DNA from: Gracilibacillus timonensis | Lineage (GTDB): Bacteria > Bacillota > Bacilli > Bacillales > Amphibacillaceae | Assembly (NCBI RefSeq): GCF_900086715.1 | Contig: NZ_FLKH01000012.1 | Span: 2,153,805 to 2,217,804, forward strand | Length of the DNA stretch: 64,000 nucleotides | Reading direction: 5' to 3' | In this document: positions 24,894 to 34,337 of the stretch, one piece after another | Position numbering within the stretch: the first letter of the stretch is position 1 | Layout of the letters: each line of letters opens with the position of its first letter | The notes under the pieces: model-generated | Told to the model about the DNA's origin: nothing | The model's database searches: none | The model's input: only the letters and a program-made list of their open reading frames with translations | Translations under genes and position numbers: made by a program

Positions 24894-24925
24894 CTTGAAA
24901 TAGATAAACAATGATGGTTAACTAG

Positions 24926-24951
24926 TGTATATAGTGATTATGTGATATACA
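24926..24951 (+). promoter_or_regulatory. Probable GntR-type operator
   Basis: TGTATAT (24926-24932) and ATATACA (24945-24951) are inverted around 12 bases, ~55 bp before the GntR gene. The same arms, extended, occur at 26324-26362 before the second ATPase gene, so the regulator probably controls both. Confidence 0.6.
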
Positions 24952-25005
24952 TACAATAATAAGACGTATAGGGATAGATAACAACGTATAAAAAGAGGTA
25001 TCGAC

Positions 25006-25377
25006 ATGCAAATTATGATATCAAACAGCTCAAAAGAACCCATTTATGAGCAAATACTAAAACAAATCCAGACAAAAATATTGTCTGGAGAATTGCCAGA
25101 AGGAACGGCTCTACCTTCGATTAGAGGCCTGGCCAAGGATTTAAAAATCAGTGTGATCACAACCAAAAGGGCATACGAAGAATTGGAAAGGTCAGGATTT
25201 ATCTATTCGATTGTTGGCAAAGGCTCTTTTGTAGCAGAACAGAATTTAGATGTAATCCGTGAAAAAAAGCTGCGAGTTATTGAAGAGCAATTACATGCGG
25301 TGATCTCTAATAGTCGAGAAATTGGATTACCTTATGAAGAACTACAAGAATTATTGAAGTTGTTGTACGAGGAGTGA
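25006..25377 (+). CDS. GntR-family regulator, YtrA subfamily
   Basis: In this 123-aa protein a winged helix-turn-helix (residues ~10-75; PIYEQILKQIQTKILSGEL and TTKRAYEELERSGFIYSIVG) is followed by a short C-terminal dimerisation helix. The short length and linkage to ABC genes define YtrA-type regulators, as in B. subtilis ytr or staphylococcal PmtR. It likely represses this operon through the TGTATAT inverted repeats. It abuts the next ATPase gene. Confidence 0.85.
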   Translation: MQIMISNSSKEPIYEQILKQIQTKILSGELPEGTALPSIRGLAKDLKISVITTKRAYEELERSGFIYSIVGKGSFVAEQNLDVIREKKLRVIEEQLHAVISNSREIGLPYEELQELLKLLYEE

Positions 25378-25382
25378 TGGGG

Positions 25383-26237
25383 ATGGATAACGTGATCGAG
25401 TTGCGCGGTGTTTCTAAAGCATTTAATGGATTTTCCATAGAAGATGTAGATTTACAGATCAAGCAAGGCTACATAACTGGATTTATTGGCGAAAACGGAG
25501 CGGGCAAGTCTACGATGATAAAATTGATCATGAATCTCTTGGAGCCAGATGAAGGAGAAGTGCATGTATTCGGACTGGATTATACGCGGCATGCCAAGGA
25601 GATTAAGGGTCGTATTGGCTTTGTTTATGACCAGAATATCTACTATCCATCGTTATCACTTAAAGACATTAGCAAAATCGTTGCCCCGGCTTACCAGCAT
25701 TGGGACAAGCAGCAATTTGCGAAATATGTCGATCAGTTTGAACTGCCTTTCCATCAACCGATTAAAAAGTTGTCCAAGGGGATGCAGATGAAGGCCTCCA
25801 TAGCGATGGCCTTATCACATGATGCCGAACTTATTGTGATGGATGAACCGACAACGGGATTAGATCCTACTTTTCGCAGGCAACTGCAAGATATTTTTCA
25901 AGAAGTGATGATGGATGAACGAAAAAGTATATTCTTTTCCACCCATATTACTAGTGATTTAGAACGACTGGCAGATTATATTGCGTTGGTTGATAAAGGG
26001 GAGATCCTTTTTCATCAATCGATTGATGATTTACGCGATCAGTACGCCCTCGTGAAAGGCAACATGGATTTACTGGACCGGGATACGGAAGCGAATTTTG
26101 TCAACATCGATCGTTCCTCTAGTGGTTTTCAGGCTTTAACCAATGATATTGCAGGAGTCAAGGAAGTCTTTGGTGATCATGTGGTTATCGAAAGAGCCTC
26201 GTTGGAGGACATTATGTTTTATGTGAAAAATAGATAA
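25383..26237 (+). CDS. ABC transporter ATPase, first paralogue
   Basis: The protein has 284 residues from ATG 25383, eight bases behind GAGGAG; a GTG nine bases earlier overlaps the GntR stop. Walker A is GENGAGKST, the signature is LSKGMQMK, Walker B is LIVMDEPTTGLD, and the switch His is in STHIT. It powers an exporter with the permease at 27248. It is clearly paralogous to the next ATPase, with the same C-terminal ERASLEDIMFYVK ending. A terminator-like hairpin follows, separating the copies. Confidence 0.9.
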   Translation: MDNVIELRGVSKAFNGFSIEDVDLQIKQGYITGFIGENGAGKSTMIKLIMNLLEPDEGEVHVFGLDYTRHAKEIKGRIGFVYDQNIYYPSLSLKDISKIVAPAYQHWDKQQFAKYVDQFELPFHQPIKKLSKGMQMKASIAMALSHDAELIVMDEPTTGLDPTFRRQLQDIFQEVMMDERKSIFFSTHITSDLERLADYIALVDKGEILFHQSIDDLRDQYALVKGNMDLLDRDTEANFVNIDRSSSGFQALTNDIAGVKEVFGDHVVIERASLEDIMFYVKNR

Positions 26238-26251
26238 CGATAAAGAAGGAG

Positions 26252-26284
26252 GAGATCTTACCTAGGTTAAGGTCTCTTTTTTTA
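26252..26284 (+). terminator. Terminator or attenuator between the two ATPase genes
   Basis: GAGATCTTACC (26252-26262) pairs with GGTTAAGGTCTC (26265-26276), followed by T8. The downstream ATPase gene has its own promoter. Confidence 0.7.
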
Positions 26285-26294
26285 TCCATTTCGA

Positions 26295-26362
26295 TTGACA
26301 AAATAACAAAACATTGTGTATATTGTATATATAGTTTATAGTGTTTATATAACATATATACA
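26295..26362 (+). promoter_or_regulatory. Second promoter and GntR operator of the exporter operon
   Basis: -35 TTGACA (26295-26300), 18 bases, -10 TATATT (26319-26324). Directly downstream the arms TGTATATAT (26324-26332) and ATATATACA (26354-26362) repeat the inverted motif found before the GntR gene. Confidence 0.7.
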
Positions 26363-26391
26363 AAAATGCGCATAAACGAGGAGTGATACCG

Positions 26392-27261
26392 ATGGAAAAT
26401 ATAGTTGAGTTTAAAGGCGTCACCAAGCGCTTTAAGGAATTCGCCTTAGAAAATATCGATCTGCAAATAAAAGAAGGCAGCGTAACCGGATTTATTGGAG
26501 CAAACGGAGCGGGCAAATCCACAACCATGAAGCTGATGATGCATCTCTTACAACCAGATGCGGGAGAAATACGTGTATTTGGACTGGATTATGCCCACCA
26601 TGAAAAAGAAATAAAGGAACGATTGGGCTTTGTTTATGATAGCAATGTGTTTTACCCCCATTTAAACTTAGCGGATATCAAGAAAATCGTAGCCCCTTCT
26701 TACAAGCGCTGGAGCGACAAACAATTTGCTGATTACACAAAAAAGTTCGAGCTGCCATTAAATAAAGCGATCAAGACCTTTTCCAAGGGAATGCAGATGA
26801 AGGCATCCTTGGCGCTGGCCTTGTCACATGAAGCAGAGTTTATTATGATGGATGAACCGACAGCAGGCTTAGATCCCGTTTTTCGTAGAGAATTGCTCGA
26901 TATCCTGCAAGCTATGATGAAAGATGGCGGTCGAACATTGTTTTTCTCCACCCATATTACCAGTGATTTAGAACAAATTGCGGATGATATTACCTTTATT
27001 CAAAAGGGGAATATTCTTTTTCATGATTCGCTGAAGGATGTGCAAGAGCGTTACGCGCTAGTCAAAGGAAGTGTAGATTTACTCGATCCGGATACAGAAA
27101 AAAGCTTTATAAAAGTGGAGCGTTCTGCTGATGGTTTTCAGGCTCTGACAGATGATGCGAGTAAGATAGAAGTATTATTTGGTAATCGCGTTGAAATGGA
27201 AAGAGCGACGCTAGAGGATATTATGTTTTATGCGAAAGGAGCGGATCATGCCTATGTTTAA
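26392..27261 (+). CDS. ABC transporter ATPase, second paralogue
   Basis: The protein has 289 residues from ATG 26392, eight bases behind GAGGAG. Walker A is GANGAGKST, the signature is FSKGMQMK and Walker B is FIMMDEPTAGLD. The sequence parallels the first ATPase over its whole length, so the pair arose by duplication. It has its own promoter and operator, and overlaps the permease start by 14 bases, so it is the ATPase most tightly coupled to it. The two may form a heterodimer or respond to different inducers. Confidence 0.9.
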   Translation: MENIVEFKGVTKRFKEFALENIDLQIKEGSVTGFIGANGAGKSTTMKLMMHLLQPDAGEIRVFGLDYAHHEKEIKERLGFVYDSNVFYPHLNLADIKKIVAPSYKRWSDKQFADYTKKFELPLNKAIKTFSKGMQMKASLALALSHEAEFIMMDEPTAGLDPVFRRELLDILQAMMKDGGRTLFFSTHITSDLEQIADDITFIQKGNILFHDSLKDVQERYALVKGSVDLLDPDTEKSFIKVERSADGFQALTDDASKIEVLFGNRVEMERATLEDIMFYAKGADHAYV

Positions 27262-27865
27262 TTTAATAAAAAAGGATTTGATTATACAGAAAATACAATT
27301 GCTTATCTTTTTACCGTTTATTTTGTTTTTTATTTTTTTCGGCGATCATCTTCCTGCATTTCTGCTTTTCTTTATCGTTGGCATGTTCATTCCGATGAAC
27401 GGTTATACGTATGACGAATCCGCAGAAACGAATATTCTGCTGAATTCTTTACCATATACAAGAAAAGAAATCATTGCTGCAAAATATATGGGAGCGGTTG
27501 TGTATATGGTGGTAGCGATGGGGGTAGCCTGTATTCTCTTTTCTTTATTCAATAAATCTTATACCATCACTGATATAGCATTAGGCGCAGGTTTGTTTTT
27601 GCTGTTTGGCGCATTGACTTTTCCGTTATTTTATATATTGAAACGTGGTTACATAAGTACGGTAGTGGTGATTAGTTTCATTGTATTCGTGTTTATTTCA
27701 GGTCCAATTATCCAATTGTTAGAGATTGATTTGCAGGGGATTATCAATTTTTTCACAAGCATATCTACTGCTACGCTTTATCTTAGTGGTGCGGTCATCA
27801 CAATTGGGCTTTATCTGATTTCCTGGTTGGTTAGTCAATTTATTTATCAGCGAAAAGCATTTTGA
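27248..27865 (+). CDS. ABC-2-type exporter permease
   Basis: The protein has 205 residues from ATG 27248 (GAAAGGAGCGGATC upstream). Six hydrophobic segments and the motif DESAETNILLNSLPYTRKEI are typical of the small ABC-2 permeases paired with YtrA-regulated ATPases (PmtB/D type). It would export peptides, lipids or antimicrobials; the substrate is unknown. Only one permease is present for two ATPases. Confidence 0.8.
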   Translation: MPMFNLIKKDLIIQKIQLLIFLPFILFFIFFGDHLPAFLLFFIVGMFIPMNGYTYDESAETNILLNSLPYTRKEIIAAKYMGAVVYMVVAMGVACILFSLFNKSYTITDIALGAGLFLLFGALTFPLFYILKRGYISTVVVISFIVFVFISGPIIQLLEIDLQGIINFFTSISTATLYLSGAVITIGLYLISWLVSQFIYQRKAF

Positions 27866-27907
27866 TAAACAACGTCTCTCCTATTAAATGAAAAAGGTGG
27901 TAGGTGC

Positions 27908-28156
27908 ATGAGAAATTGGTTGATTCAAATTGGGTTTTTTCTAGCTCTTAATGTTCTATTGCTGATTGTGGATGGTACACCCCTTGTGCAGGATATTGCA
28001 TTTGGTAGTTTTGGTGATAAAATGCTGCAGACAAAACTGTTTACGGACTGGTTTCATTTTTATGATACACCATTCTTTAACGTGGTTTTATTGTTTGCTT
28101 TGGCCCATGTTTTGTTATTTCCGTTCTATGGTATAAAGTTAAAGAAGCAAAAGTAA
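27908..28156 (+). CDS. Small membrane protein, YfzA-like
   Basis: This 82-aa protein has two membrane helices (near residues 5-22 and 55-75) around a segment FTDWFHFYDTPFFN. The FTDWF block and two-helix layout recall B. subtilis YfzA; I am only moderately sure. It lies 42 bases after the permease and 18 before the GOLPH3-like gene, so it probably belongs to the same transcript. Confidence 0.5.
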   Translation: MRNWLIQIGFFLALNVLLLIVDGTPLVQDIAFGSFGDKMLQTKLFTDWFHFYDTPFFNVVLLFALAHVLLFPFYGIKLKKQK

Positions 28157-28174
28157 TGATAGAGGAGAGATGGC

Positions 28175-28846
28175 ATGACTTTGTTAGCTGAACAACTTTT
28201 CTTATTATCGATAGATCCCAAAACCAAGCGACCCTATGGACGAGCTTCTTCCACACTGCCCTACAGTCTAAGTGGTGCATTGCTGGCAGAGCTTGTGCTG
28301 GAAGGGCAAATAGAAATGCAGCGTTCTAAATTAGGAGTCATTGATTCAGAAGTAGCTGATCCGTTGTTGCAAGAAAGCCTAACGGTGATGCAACATAAAA
28401 AGAAGAAAACACCAAAATACTGGGTTTCCGCCTTAAAAAGAACACATAAAAATCTCCCACGAGAAATGGCGATAAAATTAGACCATGCTGGGGTAGGCAG
28501 TATGGAGGAAAAACGAGTTTTGGGTGTTTTTTCATCGTATACCTACACGTTTGATCGAGCGGATTTTATCCAAACCACAAAGAAAAGCTTCCAGGTGGTT
28601 CTAGAAAAAATCAACAAGCACGAAGCATTAGCAAAAGAAGAAGAACGCATCGTGGTGCTGATGTCATTCGTCCATGTCAGCAACCTCATTCGCATCGTCT
28701 TCTCCGATCGAAAAGAAGCAAAGCAAGCTGAAAAACAAATAAAAAAACGAAGTAAGAATCTACCAGTTCCTCAGGCGGTTAAAGCAACGATAGATTCCAT
28801 CCATGCCAGTATTTTTGCAGCAGCTGGCTCTGCTTCGAGATCATAG
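28175..28846 (+). CDS. GOLPH3/VPS74-like (GPP34) protein
   Basis: This 223-aa protein starts with LLAEQLFLLSIDPKTKRPYG and LPYSLSGALLAELVLEGQIE, the characteristic N-terminus of GPP34 proteins. Eukaryotic members bind phosphoinositides; the bacterial ones have no firmly established function. The protein is all-helical and soluble. It is at the end of the exporter gene string. Confidence 0.8.
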   Translation: MTLLAEQLFLLSIDPKTKRPYGRASSTLPYSLSGALLAELVLEGQIEMQRSKLGVIDSEVADPLLQESLTVMQHKKKKTPKYWVSALKRTHKNLPREMAIKLDHAGVGSMEEKRVLGVFSSYTYTFDRADFIQTTKKSFQVVLEKINKHEALAKEEERIVVLMSFVHVSNLIRIVFSDRKEAKQAEKQIKKRSKNLPVPQAVKATIDSIHASIFAAAGSASRS

Positions 28847-29076
28847 GGGAGTAGATAAACAAATGTAATCATTTTGAGTGTTTTTTATGTATCTCCTCTA
28901 TTTAGTAAGGTGACATGAGATATTTTTTGGAAATTACAAATGGAGTGGCAGGCATGAAACAATGGTACGCGTATATGAAATCATTTGTTACCAATTTTTG
29001 CTCGTAGATCATGCCTGCAGATACTCCGTGACAACCACTAAAATTCTCTCTTTTAGATTAATATCTCGTTTTCTTA

Positions 29077-30741
29077 TTATTCTATATCTAACACTAAACT
29101 CTGAAATGGCTTCAAATAAATTAATCGCTGAGAACTTACAGTAATATCGGTGTAATTATTTAATAAAACTTTAAAAGGCATTTCAACTTCTATTTCACAA
29201 TATTCTGATTGGAAATTATTGATTATGTAGATGGTTTGCTCATTATTGGTTCGTTGATAAGCGACAATATTCTTCATATTTTCGAACAAAGGTGAGAATT
29301 CACCATATACCAAAACAGAACAATATTTTTTTTGTTTACGTAACTCAATCATTTTTTTGTAGTAATTTAATATTGATTTAGGATCATTAAGCTGCTGATC
29401 TACATTCACATTCTGATAATTAGAGTTTACTTTTAGCCATGGTGTCACCTCAGAAAAACCAGCATATTTACTATTTGACCACTGCATTGGTGTTCGTGCA
29501 TTATCACGACTTCTTGGTGAAATCAAGCGTAGTGCTTCTTCTTCCTTAAATCCAGCATTTAGAGCTCTTTGGAAATGATCATGGGTTGATATATCATCAT
29601 AATCATCAATCGAATTAAAATGTACGTTTGACATCCCCAGTTCTTGTCCTTGGTAGATGAAAGGTGTACTTCTTAAATAGAAAAAGATAGTTGCCAACAT
29701 TTTCACACTATGACCACAAATTTGATCTGGATGTAAAAATTTATTGATAGACCGAGGACTATCGTGGTTTTCTATATGGGTAGGAGACCAACCAATTTTG
29801 GAAATGTGTTTTTGAGCTTTATAAATTTTTTGTTTCCATTCATCAACAGTCCACTGCTTATAGTCATACCAATTACCTTGACTAGGCATGCTGGGATTGT
29901 CATAAGAAAATTCAAATATCATTGAAAAGCAACCACCATCACCAACATACTGCTCTAAGTCCTTATATGGTACACCGACTGCTTCTCCTACAGTCATACA
30001 ATCATATTTGTCAAATGTCTCTGTTTTCATTTCCTTTAGAAAACTTTCAATACCGGGTTGGTTAATACTTCCTTTATCTACATGAGCTAGGCCATCCAAT
30101 CCGTCTGGAGCGAAATTAGGGAATTGTTGATTTTTCTTAATATAGGTAATGGCATCTACTCTAAAACCTTTGATTCCCTTATCCAGCCAAAAATTGATCA
30201 TTTTATATATTTCTTTACGTAATTCAGGATTTTCCCAATTCAAATCAGGCTGTTCTTTAGAAAAAACATGAAAATAATATTCTTCGTCGTTAGAATTTGG
30301 TAATGGAGACCAAGAATTCCCACCGAAAATAGCACGCCAATTAGTAATCTCTTCTTTTTTCTTTATAATGAAATAATTTCGTTCTTTAGAGTTAGGCTCT
30401 GCAATAGCTTTTTGAAACCACTCATGTTGATCGGAGCAGTGATTAACTACAAGATCAAATAGAATTTTTATATTTTTCTTTTTTGCTTGATCTATTAATT
30501 CATACAAGTCTTCATTTGTTCCAAACATGGGATCCACCTGATAATAGTTTGATATATCATAACCATTATCTATCATAGGAGATTGAAAGAAAGGGCAAAT
30601 CCAAATAGTATTTATACCTAAATCTTCTAGATAATCTAATTTTTCAATAATTCCCTTTATGTCTCCAATACCGTCATTGTTGCTATCTTTAAAGCTTTTA
30701 GGATATATTTGATAAACAATATCTTCTTTCCACCAATTCAT
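29077..30741 (-). CDS. GH13 alpha-glucosidase
   Basis: This 554-aa intracellular glycosidase of GH13 (subfamily 31 type) has YQIYPKSFKDSNNDGIGD at the N-terminus, nucleophile Asp196 in GFRVDAI, acid/base Glu253 in TVGEA and Asp327 in ENHDSPR. Length is normal. The Ala after Asp196 is the residue seen in alpha-1,4-specific enzymes, while alpha-1,6 enzymes usually have Val. It ends the sugar uptake operon with two permeases and a binding protein, so it hydrolyses imported alpha-glucosides. Confidence 0.92.
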   Translation of the reverse strand: MNWWKEDIVYQIYPKSFKDSNNDGIGDIKGIIEKLDYLEDLGINTIWICPFFQSPMIDNGYDISNYYQVDPMFGTNEDLYELIDQAKKKNIKILFDLVVNHCSDQHEWFQKAIAEPNSKERNYFIIKKKEEITNWRAIFGGNSWSPLPNSNDEEYYFHVFSKEQPDLNWENPELRKEIYKMINFWLDKGIKGFRVDAITYIKKNQQFPNFAPDGLDGLAHVDKGSINQPGIESFLKEMKTETFDKYDCMTVGEAVGVPYKDLEQYVGDGGCFSMIFEFSYDNPSMPSQGNWYDYKQWTVDEWKQKIYKAQKHISKIGWSPTHIENHDSPRSINKFLHPDQICGHSVKMLATIFFYLRSTPFIYQGQELGMSNVHFNSIDDYDDISTHDHFQRALNAGFKEEEALRLISPRSRDNARTPMQWSNSKYAGFSEVTPWLKVNSNYQNVNVDQQLNDPKSILNYYKKMIELRKQKKYCSVLVYGEFSPLFENMKNIVAYQRTNNEQTIYIINNFQSEYCEIEVEMPFKVLLNNYTDITVSSQRLIYLKPFQSLVLDIE

Positions 30742-30759
30742 AGTATCTATTGAAACCTC

Positions 30760-31602
30760 CTATTTTACCGCACCATCTGAGACGCCTCGAATAATAAATT
30801 TTTGTAGAAATAAAAACAAAATAATGATAGGAATGATAGTAATTAGTACAGTTGGGAAGATTAGGTCCCAAGCATTTCCATATTGCCCAGATTGTATTTT
30901 AGCAAAATAAATGGATAGAGTTAAAGTTTTATTCTCTCCATTTCCAATCACTAAGAAAGGTAGCAAATAATCATTCCAAATCCACATGGTGTTCAAAATT
31001 ATAACGGTAACCGTAGTTGAACGAACCAACGGCATGATAATTTTAAAATAAACTTGAAACACAGAAGCACCATCCATAATGGCTGCTTCTTCAAGTGCAA
31101 GTGGTACATTTTTAATAAAACCATGATACAAGAATATAGACAAACTAAGACCAAAGCCGCCATACATAAACACTAATCCAAGCCCATTTTTTAGTCCTGC
31201 GTTATCAAACATATTGATTAATGGATACATGACAGACTGAAAAGGAATGAGCATAGATGATGTAAAAACTAGTAATAGTAATGATGATATTTTTCTCTTA
31301 AACCTTACCATCATCCAGGCAACACTTGATGAGACAGCTACAATAAGCAGAATCGAAAATCCAGTAATTAGTACAGTTACCGTAAATGAATTGATTAAAT
31401 TAATTTCATCTATTGCTCGCTGAATATAGGCGAAATCCAACGTTTTCGGTAGAGCAAAAGGCGTACTCACAATCGCACTTTGTGATTTAAAAGAATTTAT
31501 AATTAGAAAACTGATTGGAAATAATGTGTATATTGCTAAGATAATTAACAATACATACTTTAGTGTATTTGTAGTTTTACCAGATTTCGATAAATTTTTC
31601 AT
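30760..31602 (-). CDS. Sugar ABC transporter permease, MalG type
   Basis: This 280-aa protein has six membrane helices and the EAA loop EEAAIMDGASVFQVYFKI about 90 residues from the end, where the shared ATPase docks. It ends in the typical ...FIIRGVSDGAVK tail of CUT1 permeases. Its start overlaps the stop of the partner permease, so both are translated together. There is no ATPase gene in the operon. Confidence 0.92.
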   Translation of the reverse strand: MKNLSKSGKTTNTLKYVLLIILAIYTLFPISFLIINSFKSQSAIVSTPFALPKTLDFAYIQRAIDEINLINSFTVTVLITGFSILLIVAVSSSVAWMMVRFKRKISSLLLLVFTSSMLIPFQSVMYPLINMFDNAGLKNGLGLVFMYGGFGLSLSIFLYHGFIKNVPLALEEAAIMDGASVFQVYFKIIMPLVRSTTVTVIILNTMWIWNDYLLPFLVIGNGENKTLTLSIYFAKIQSGQYGNAWDLIFPTVLITIIPIIILFLFLQKFIIRGVSDGAVK

Positions 31603-32495
31603 TACATCTCCACCTCTTTACGTTTGGTTATCACTACTTGTGTTAAGGCAATAATTGCAACAACAACAAAAAAGATAACAGCCTGTGCTTGTGCTAAACC
31701 ATAATTGTTTGATGTATCACTAGGGACTCGAAGAATTTGCAAAGCTAGCATACGTGTATCAAACTCACCATTAGTCAATGCGACGTTCTGATCCAGTAAT
31801 TTAAAACAATTTGAGAGAACTAAAAACAGAACAATGGTAAATGATGGCATAAGCATTGGTATGGTTATTTTTGTGAATCTATACCAAGCATTTGCTCCAT
31901 CAATTGCTGCTGCTTCATATAATTCGGTAGGTATGTTGTTTAAGCCTGTAATATAAATGATCATCATATAACCAGCCATTTGCCACACAACAAGAAGTAA
32001 CAGAGCAAAAAGATTTTTAGTGTTATCTTGTGTCATATTTGTAAGAGCTGAGAAAGGAATTAAACCATCTGGTCCAAAAAGTACTATAGAAAAGATGTTT
32101 TCAAATATAAACAGCCAAATAAAGCCTAATGCTAAACCACCCAATAGATTAGGTAGGAAAAAAGTAGCTCGGAAAAAACCAACTGCTTTTCCGATATTAG
32201 TTACTAATAAAGCTAATATTAATGCAACCACATTTACTACTACGACAGCTAATAAAGTGAATTTAATTGTATACATAAAGGCTTGTCGAAAATCTTCATT
32301 ATTAAATGCTCTAATATAGTTTTCAAAACCAACCCAAGCCTGAAAAGCATTTTCTCCCCCAGCAAAATATACACCTCTCCATGCTGAAAAAGAATAAATT
32401 AATCCAATAATAAATGGGATTACAACAACGAACAAAAAAAGTAATACGGCAGGTATAGAAAAAGGAATAAACCATTTCTTGTAAACATTATTCAT
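31602..32495 (-). CDS. Sugar ABC transporter permease, MalF type
   Basis: The protein has 297 residues from the ATG at 32495 (GGAGGCATTGTA upstream); a longer frame to 32543 lacks a site. Six membrane helices and the EAA loop ELYEAAAIDGANAWYRFTKI are visible. It forms the import channel with the MalG-type partner. The operon order is binding protein, MalF, MalG, glucosidase. Confidence 0.92.
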   Translation of the reverse strand: MNNVYKKWFIPFSIPAVLLFLFVVVIPFIIGLIYSFSAWRGVYFAGGENAFQAWVGFENYIRAFNNEDFRQAFMYTIKFTLLAVVVVNVVALILALLVTNIGKAVGFFRATFFLPNLLGGLALGFIWLFIFENIFSIVLFGPDGLIPFSALTNMTQDNTKNLFALLLLVVWQMAGYMMIIYITGLNNIPTELYEAAAIDGANAWYRFTKITIPMLMPSFTIVLFLVLSNCFKLLDQNVALTNGEFDTRMLALQILRVPSDTSNNYGLAQAQAVIFFVVVAIIALTQVVITKRKEVEM

Positions 32496-32567
32496 TACAA
32501 TGCCTCCTGTAATTGAAAATGGAAACCCTTCATTGAATAGCAAATGAAGGGTTCATTGAAGCTTAAG

Positions 32568-34046
32568 TTAGTACTGACTATCTTGCTTTAACTCTACCCA
32601 GTCTTGAATAACTTGATCAGCAAAGTCAGGGTAGGTAGCTGGATCCCATTCTTCTGTATTCATATAGTTTTCTTTTAAAATGTCACCTGTGCTAAATAAG
32701 AAATTACCTGGTGAAGCATTAAATGGATTTGTCATTGTTTTTCCACTAGCTAAATAAGAACTTACTGCAGCATTAAGTGTATTAACACTGTCTACATTTT
32801 CCATATCATTATATAGTATAAACCCAGCTTGATCTCTCAAGAATTCTAAGCCGCGATCAGAAGTATATAACCATACAATAAAATCTTCTGCATCTTCAAT
32901 TTGTTCTTCATCTGCTTTTTTATTAATAATCCAGTAGTTTGGAACAAAAGTAGGAATGGTTTGATTATAGTCTTCGACAGTCCAATTATCTAAATGAATA
33001 TCATCATCTTCAAAAGGCATTTTAATAGGGATAATATCCAAAGATGGTAACATTTCTTCATTTATTTTTGCTAATTCGGGATATATCCAGTTCCCTTGTT
33101 TTAAAAATAATCCTTTATGCTCTGAAAATAATTGCAATGAATTATCATAACTACCAACCGTACCATTAATGAATTCGGAACCACGTGTCATAGGTCCTTC
33201 ATCGCCTGCTGCATGAGAAGTATTATATTCTAAAACTTCCATATATTTAATAAGTGCTCCTTTAACTTGTTCGAAATCATCTGGTTCCGAATAAAGAGCA
33301 TCGGAGTAGCTTTCAAATACTGTATTCATTGGAACATTAATCATGTGATCAGAGTAGGTCCATTTCTCAGCACCAGCTTCTGTAAAGATACCGGTTAAAT
33401 TAGATGTTAATTCTGTTTTTTCATCAGCTAGGCTATACTCATTGCCATTTAGAGAAATAGTACTTGTTTCATCGTTTTGAATAAATGCGTCTACTTTATC
33501 TGTGAAATCAATGAATTCTTCGTAGTTTACTGTTCGAAGATCCTCAAATAATGCTTCAAAATCAGCTTCCGGAAATAAATCTGCTAACAATTTTTTATCA
33601 ACAATGTAACCATAACCTTCAAGCGTGTATGGTATTCCGAAATTTGTATCATTGTCTACGTTTAATCTCAGATTATCTGGAACTTCATCCGCCAATTGTT
33701 GCAGTTCATCGTTTGTGGATTTTTGCATATTGTACATGAAATCACCATCATCAGGTCCCCAAGTAACTAAACTGTTTGTTGCATAAATGGTAGGCGCAGC
33801 GTTGGAATTCATCTCAACATTCATGGTTTCTGTGACATCAGCGCCAGACCCTGGAGAAAATGTCTTTATCGTTTTACCAGTTTCTTCTTCATAATCCAAT
33901 GCTAATTGATCTAATGAATCACTTATTTCACTTTTTGTATTAAAGATGTAAATATCTTCACCTGAACTAGATCCGCCACTACTTGAACAACCGCCTATAA
34001 ATAAAGCGCTTAAAAATAAAATAGATAAACTAACCATTTTTTTCAT
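32568..34046 (-). CDS. Sugar ABC transporter substrate-binding lipoprotein
   Basis: This 492-aa protein has a signal peptide with lipobox IGGC, a Ser/Gly linker and a large MalE-type (SBP family 1) domain starting IYIFNTKSE. It captures the sugar outside the cell for the two permeases downstream. It is somewhat longer than typical maltose-binding proteins. The substrate is presumably an alpha-glucoside, judging from the operon's GH13 enzyme. It is the first gene behind the promoter at 34112-34140. Confidence 0.9.
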   Translation of the reverse strand: MKKMVSLSILFLSALFIGGCSSSGGSSSGEDIYIFNTKSEISDSLDQLALDYEEETGKTIKTFSPGSGADVTETMNVEMNSNAAPTIYATNSLVTWGPDDGDFMYNMQKSTNDELQQLADEVPDNLRLNVDNDTNFGIPYTLEGYGYIVDKKLLADLFPEADFEALFEDLRTVNYEEFIDFTDKVDAFIQNDETSTISLNGNEYSLADEKTELTSNLTGIFTEAGAEKWTYSDHMINVPMNTVFESYSDALYSEPDDFEQVKGALIKYMEVLEYNTSHAAGDEGPMTRGSEFINGTVGSYDNSLQLFSEHKGLFLKQGNWIYPELAKINEEMLPSLDIIPIKMPFEDDDIHLDNWTVEDYNQTIPTFVPNYWIINKKADEEQIEDAEDFIVWLYTSDRGLEFLRDQAGFILYNDMENVDSVNTLNAAVSSYLASGKTMTNPFNASPGNFLFSTGDILKENYMNTEEWDPATYPDFADQVIQDWVELKQDSQY

Positions 34047-34111
34047 GTATAAATCCTCCCCTTAAACATTAATAAAAAAATATAACTTCATGAAGTGATT
34101 TCTCAAAAATA

Positions 34112-34150
34112 ATTATATGTCAACCGTTTTCATATGTCAATCGTTTTCAT
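34112..34150 (-). promoter_or_regulatory. Consensus promoter overlapped by two tandem 17-bp operator repeats
   Basis: Minus-strand -35 TTGACA (34135-34140), 17 bases, -10 TATAAT (34112-34117). The plus-strand repeats ATGTCAACCGTTTTCAT (34117-34133) and ATGTCAATCGTTTTCAT (34134-34150) are head to tail and cover the core promoter. The adjacent LacI-type gene is the likely regulator; binding would block RNA polymerase. Confidence 0.85.
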
Positions 34151-34337
34151 ATGATTATTTTAAGAATCCTTGATATATAAGTAGAATTTACTTGTATATC
34201 AAAGGCTTTAGAAGTGGTAACTAGTTTTGATGTATTTTTGATATTGGTTAGAACATTGAATTATATTTATAAGTAGTATCCTCGCCGGAACAAGGTAGTG
34301 AGATCTAACTATGACCCTTTTTGAGTTATAACATAGT

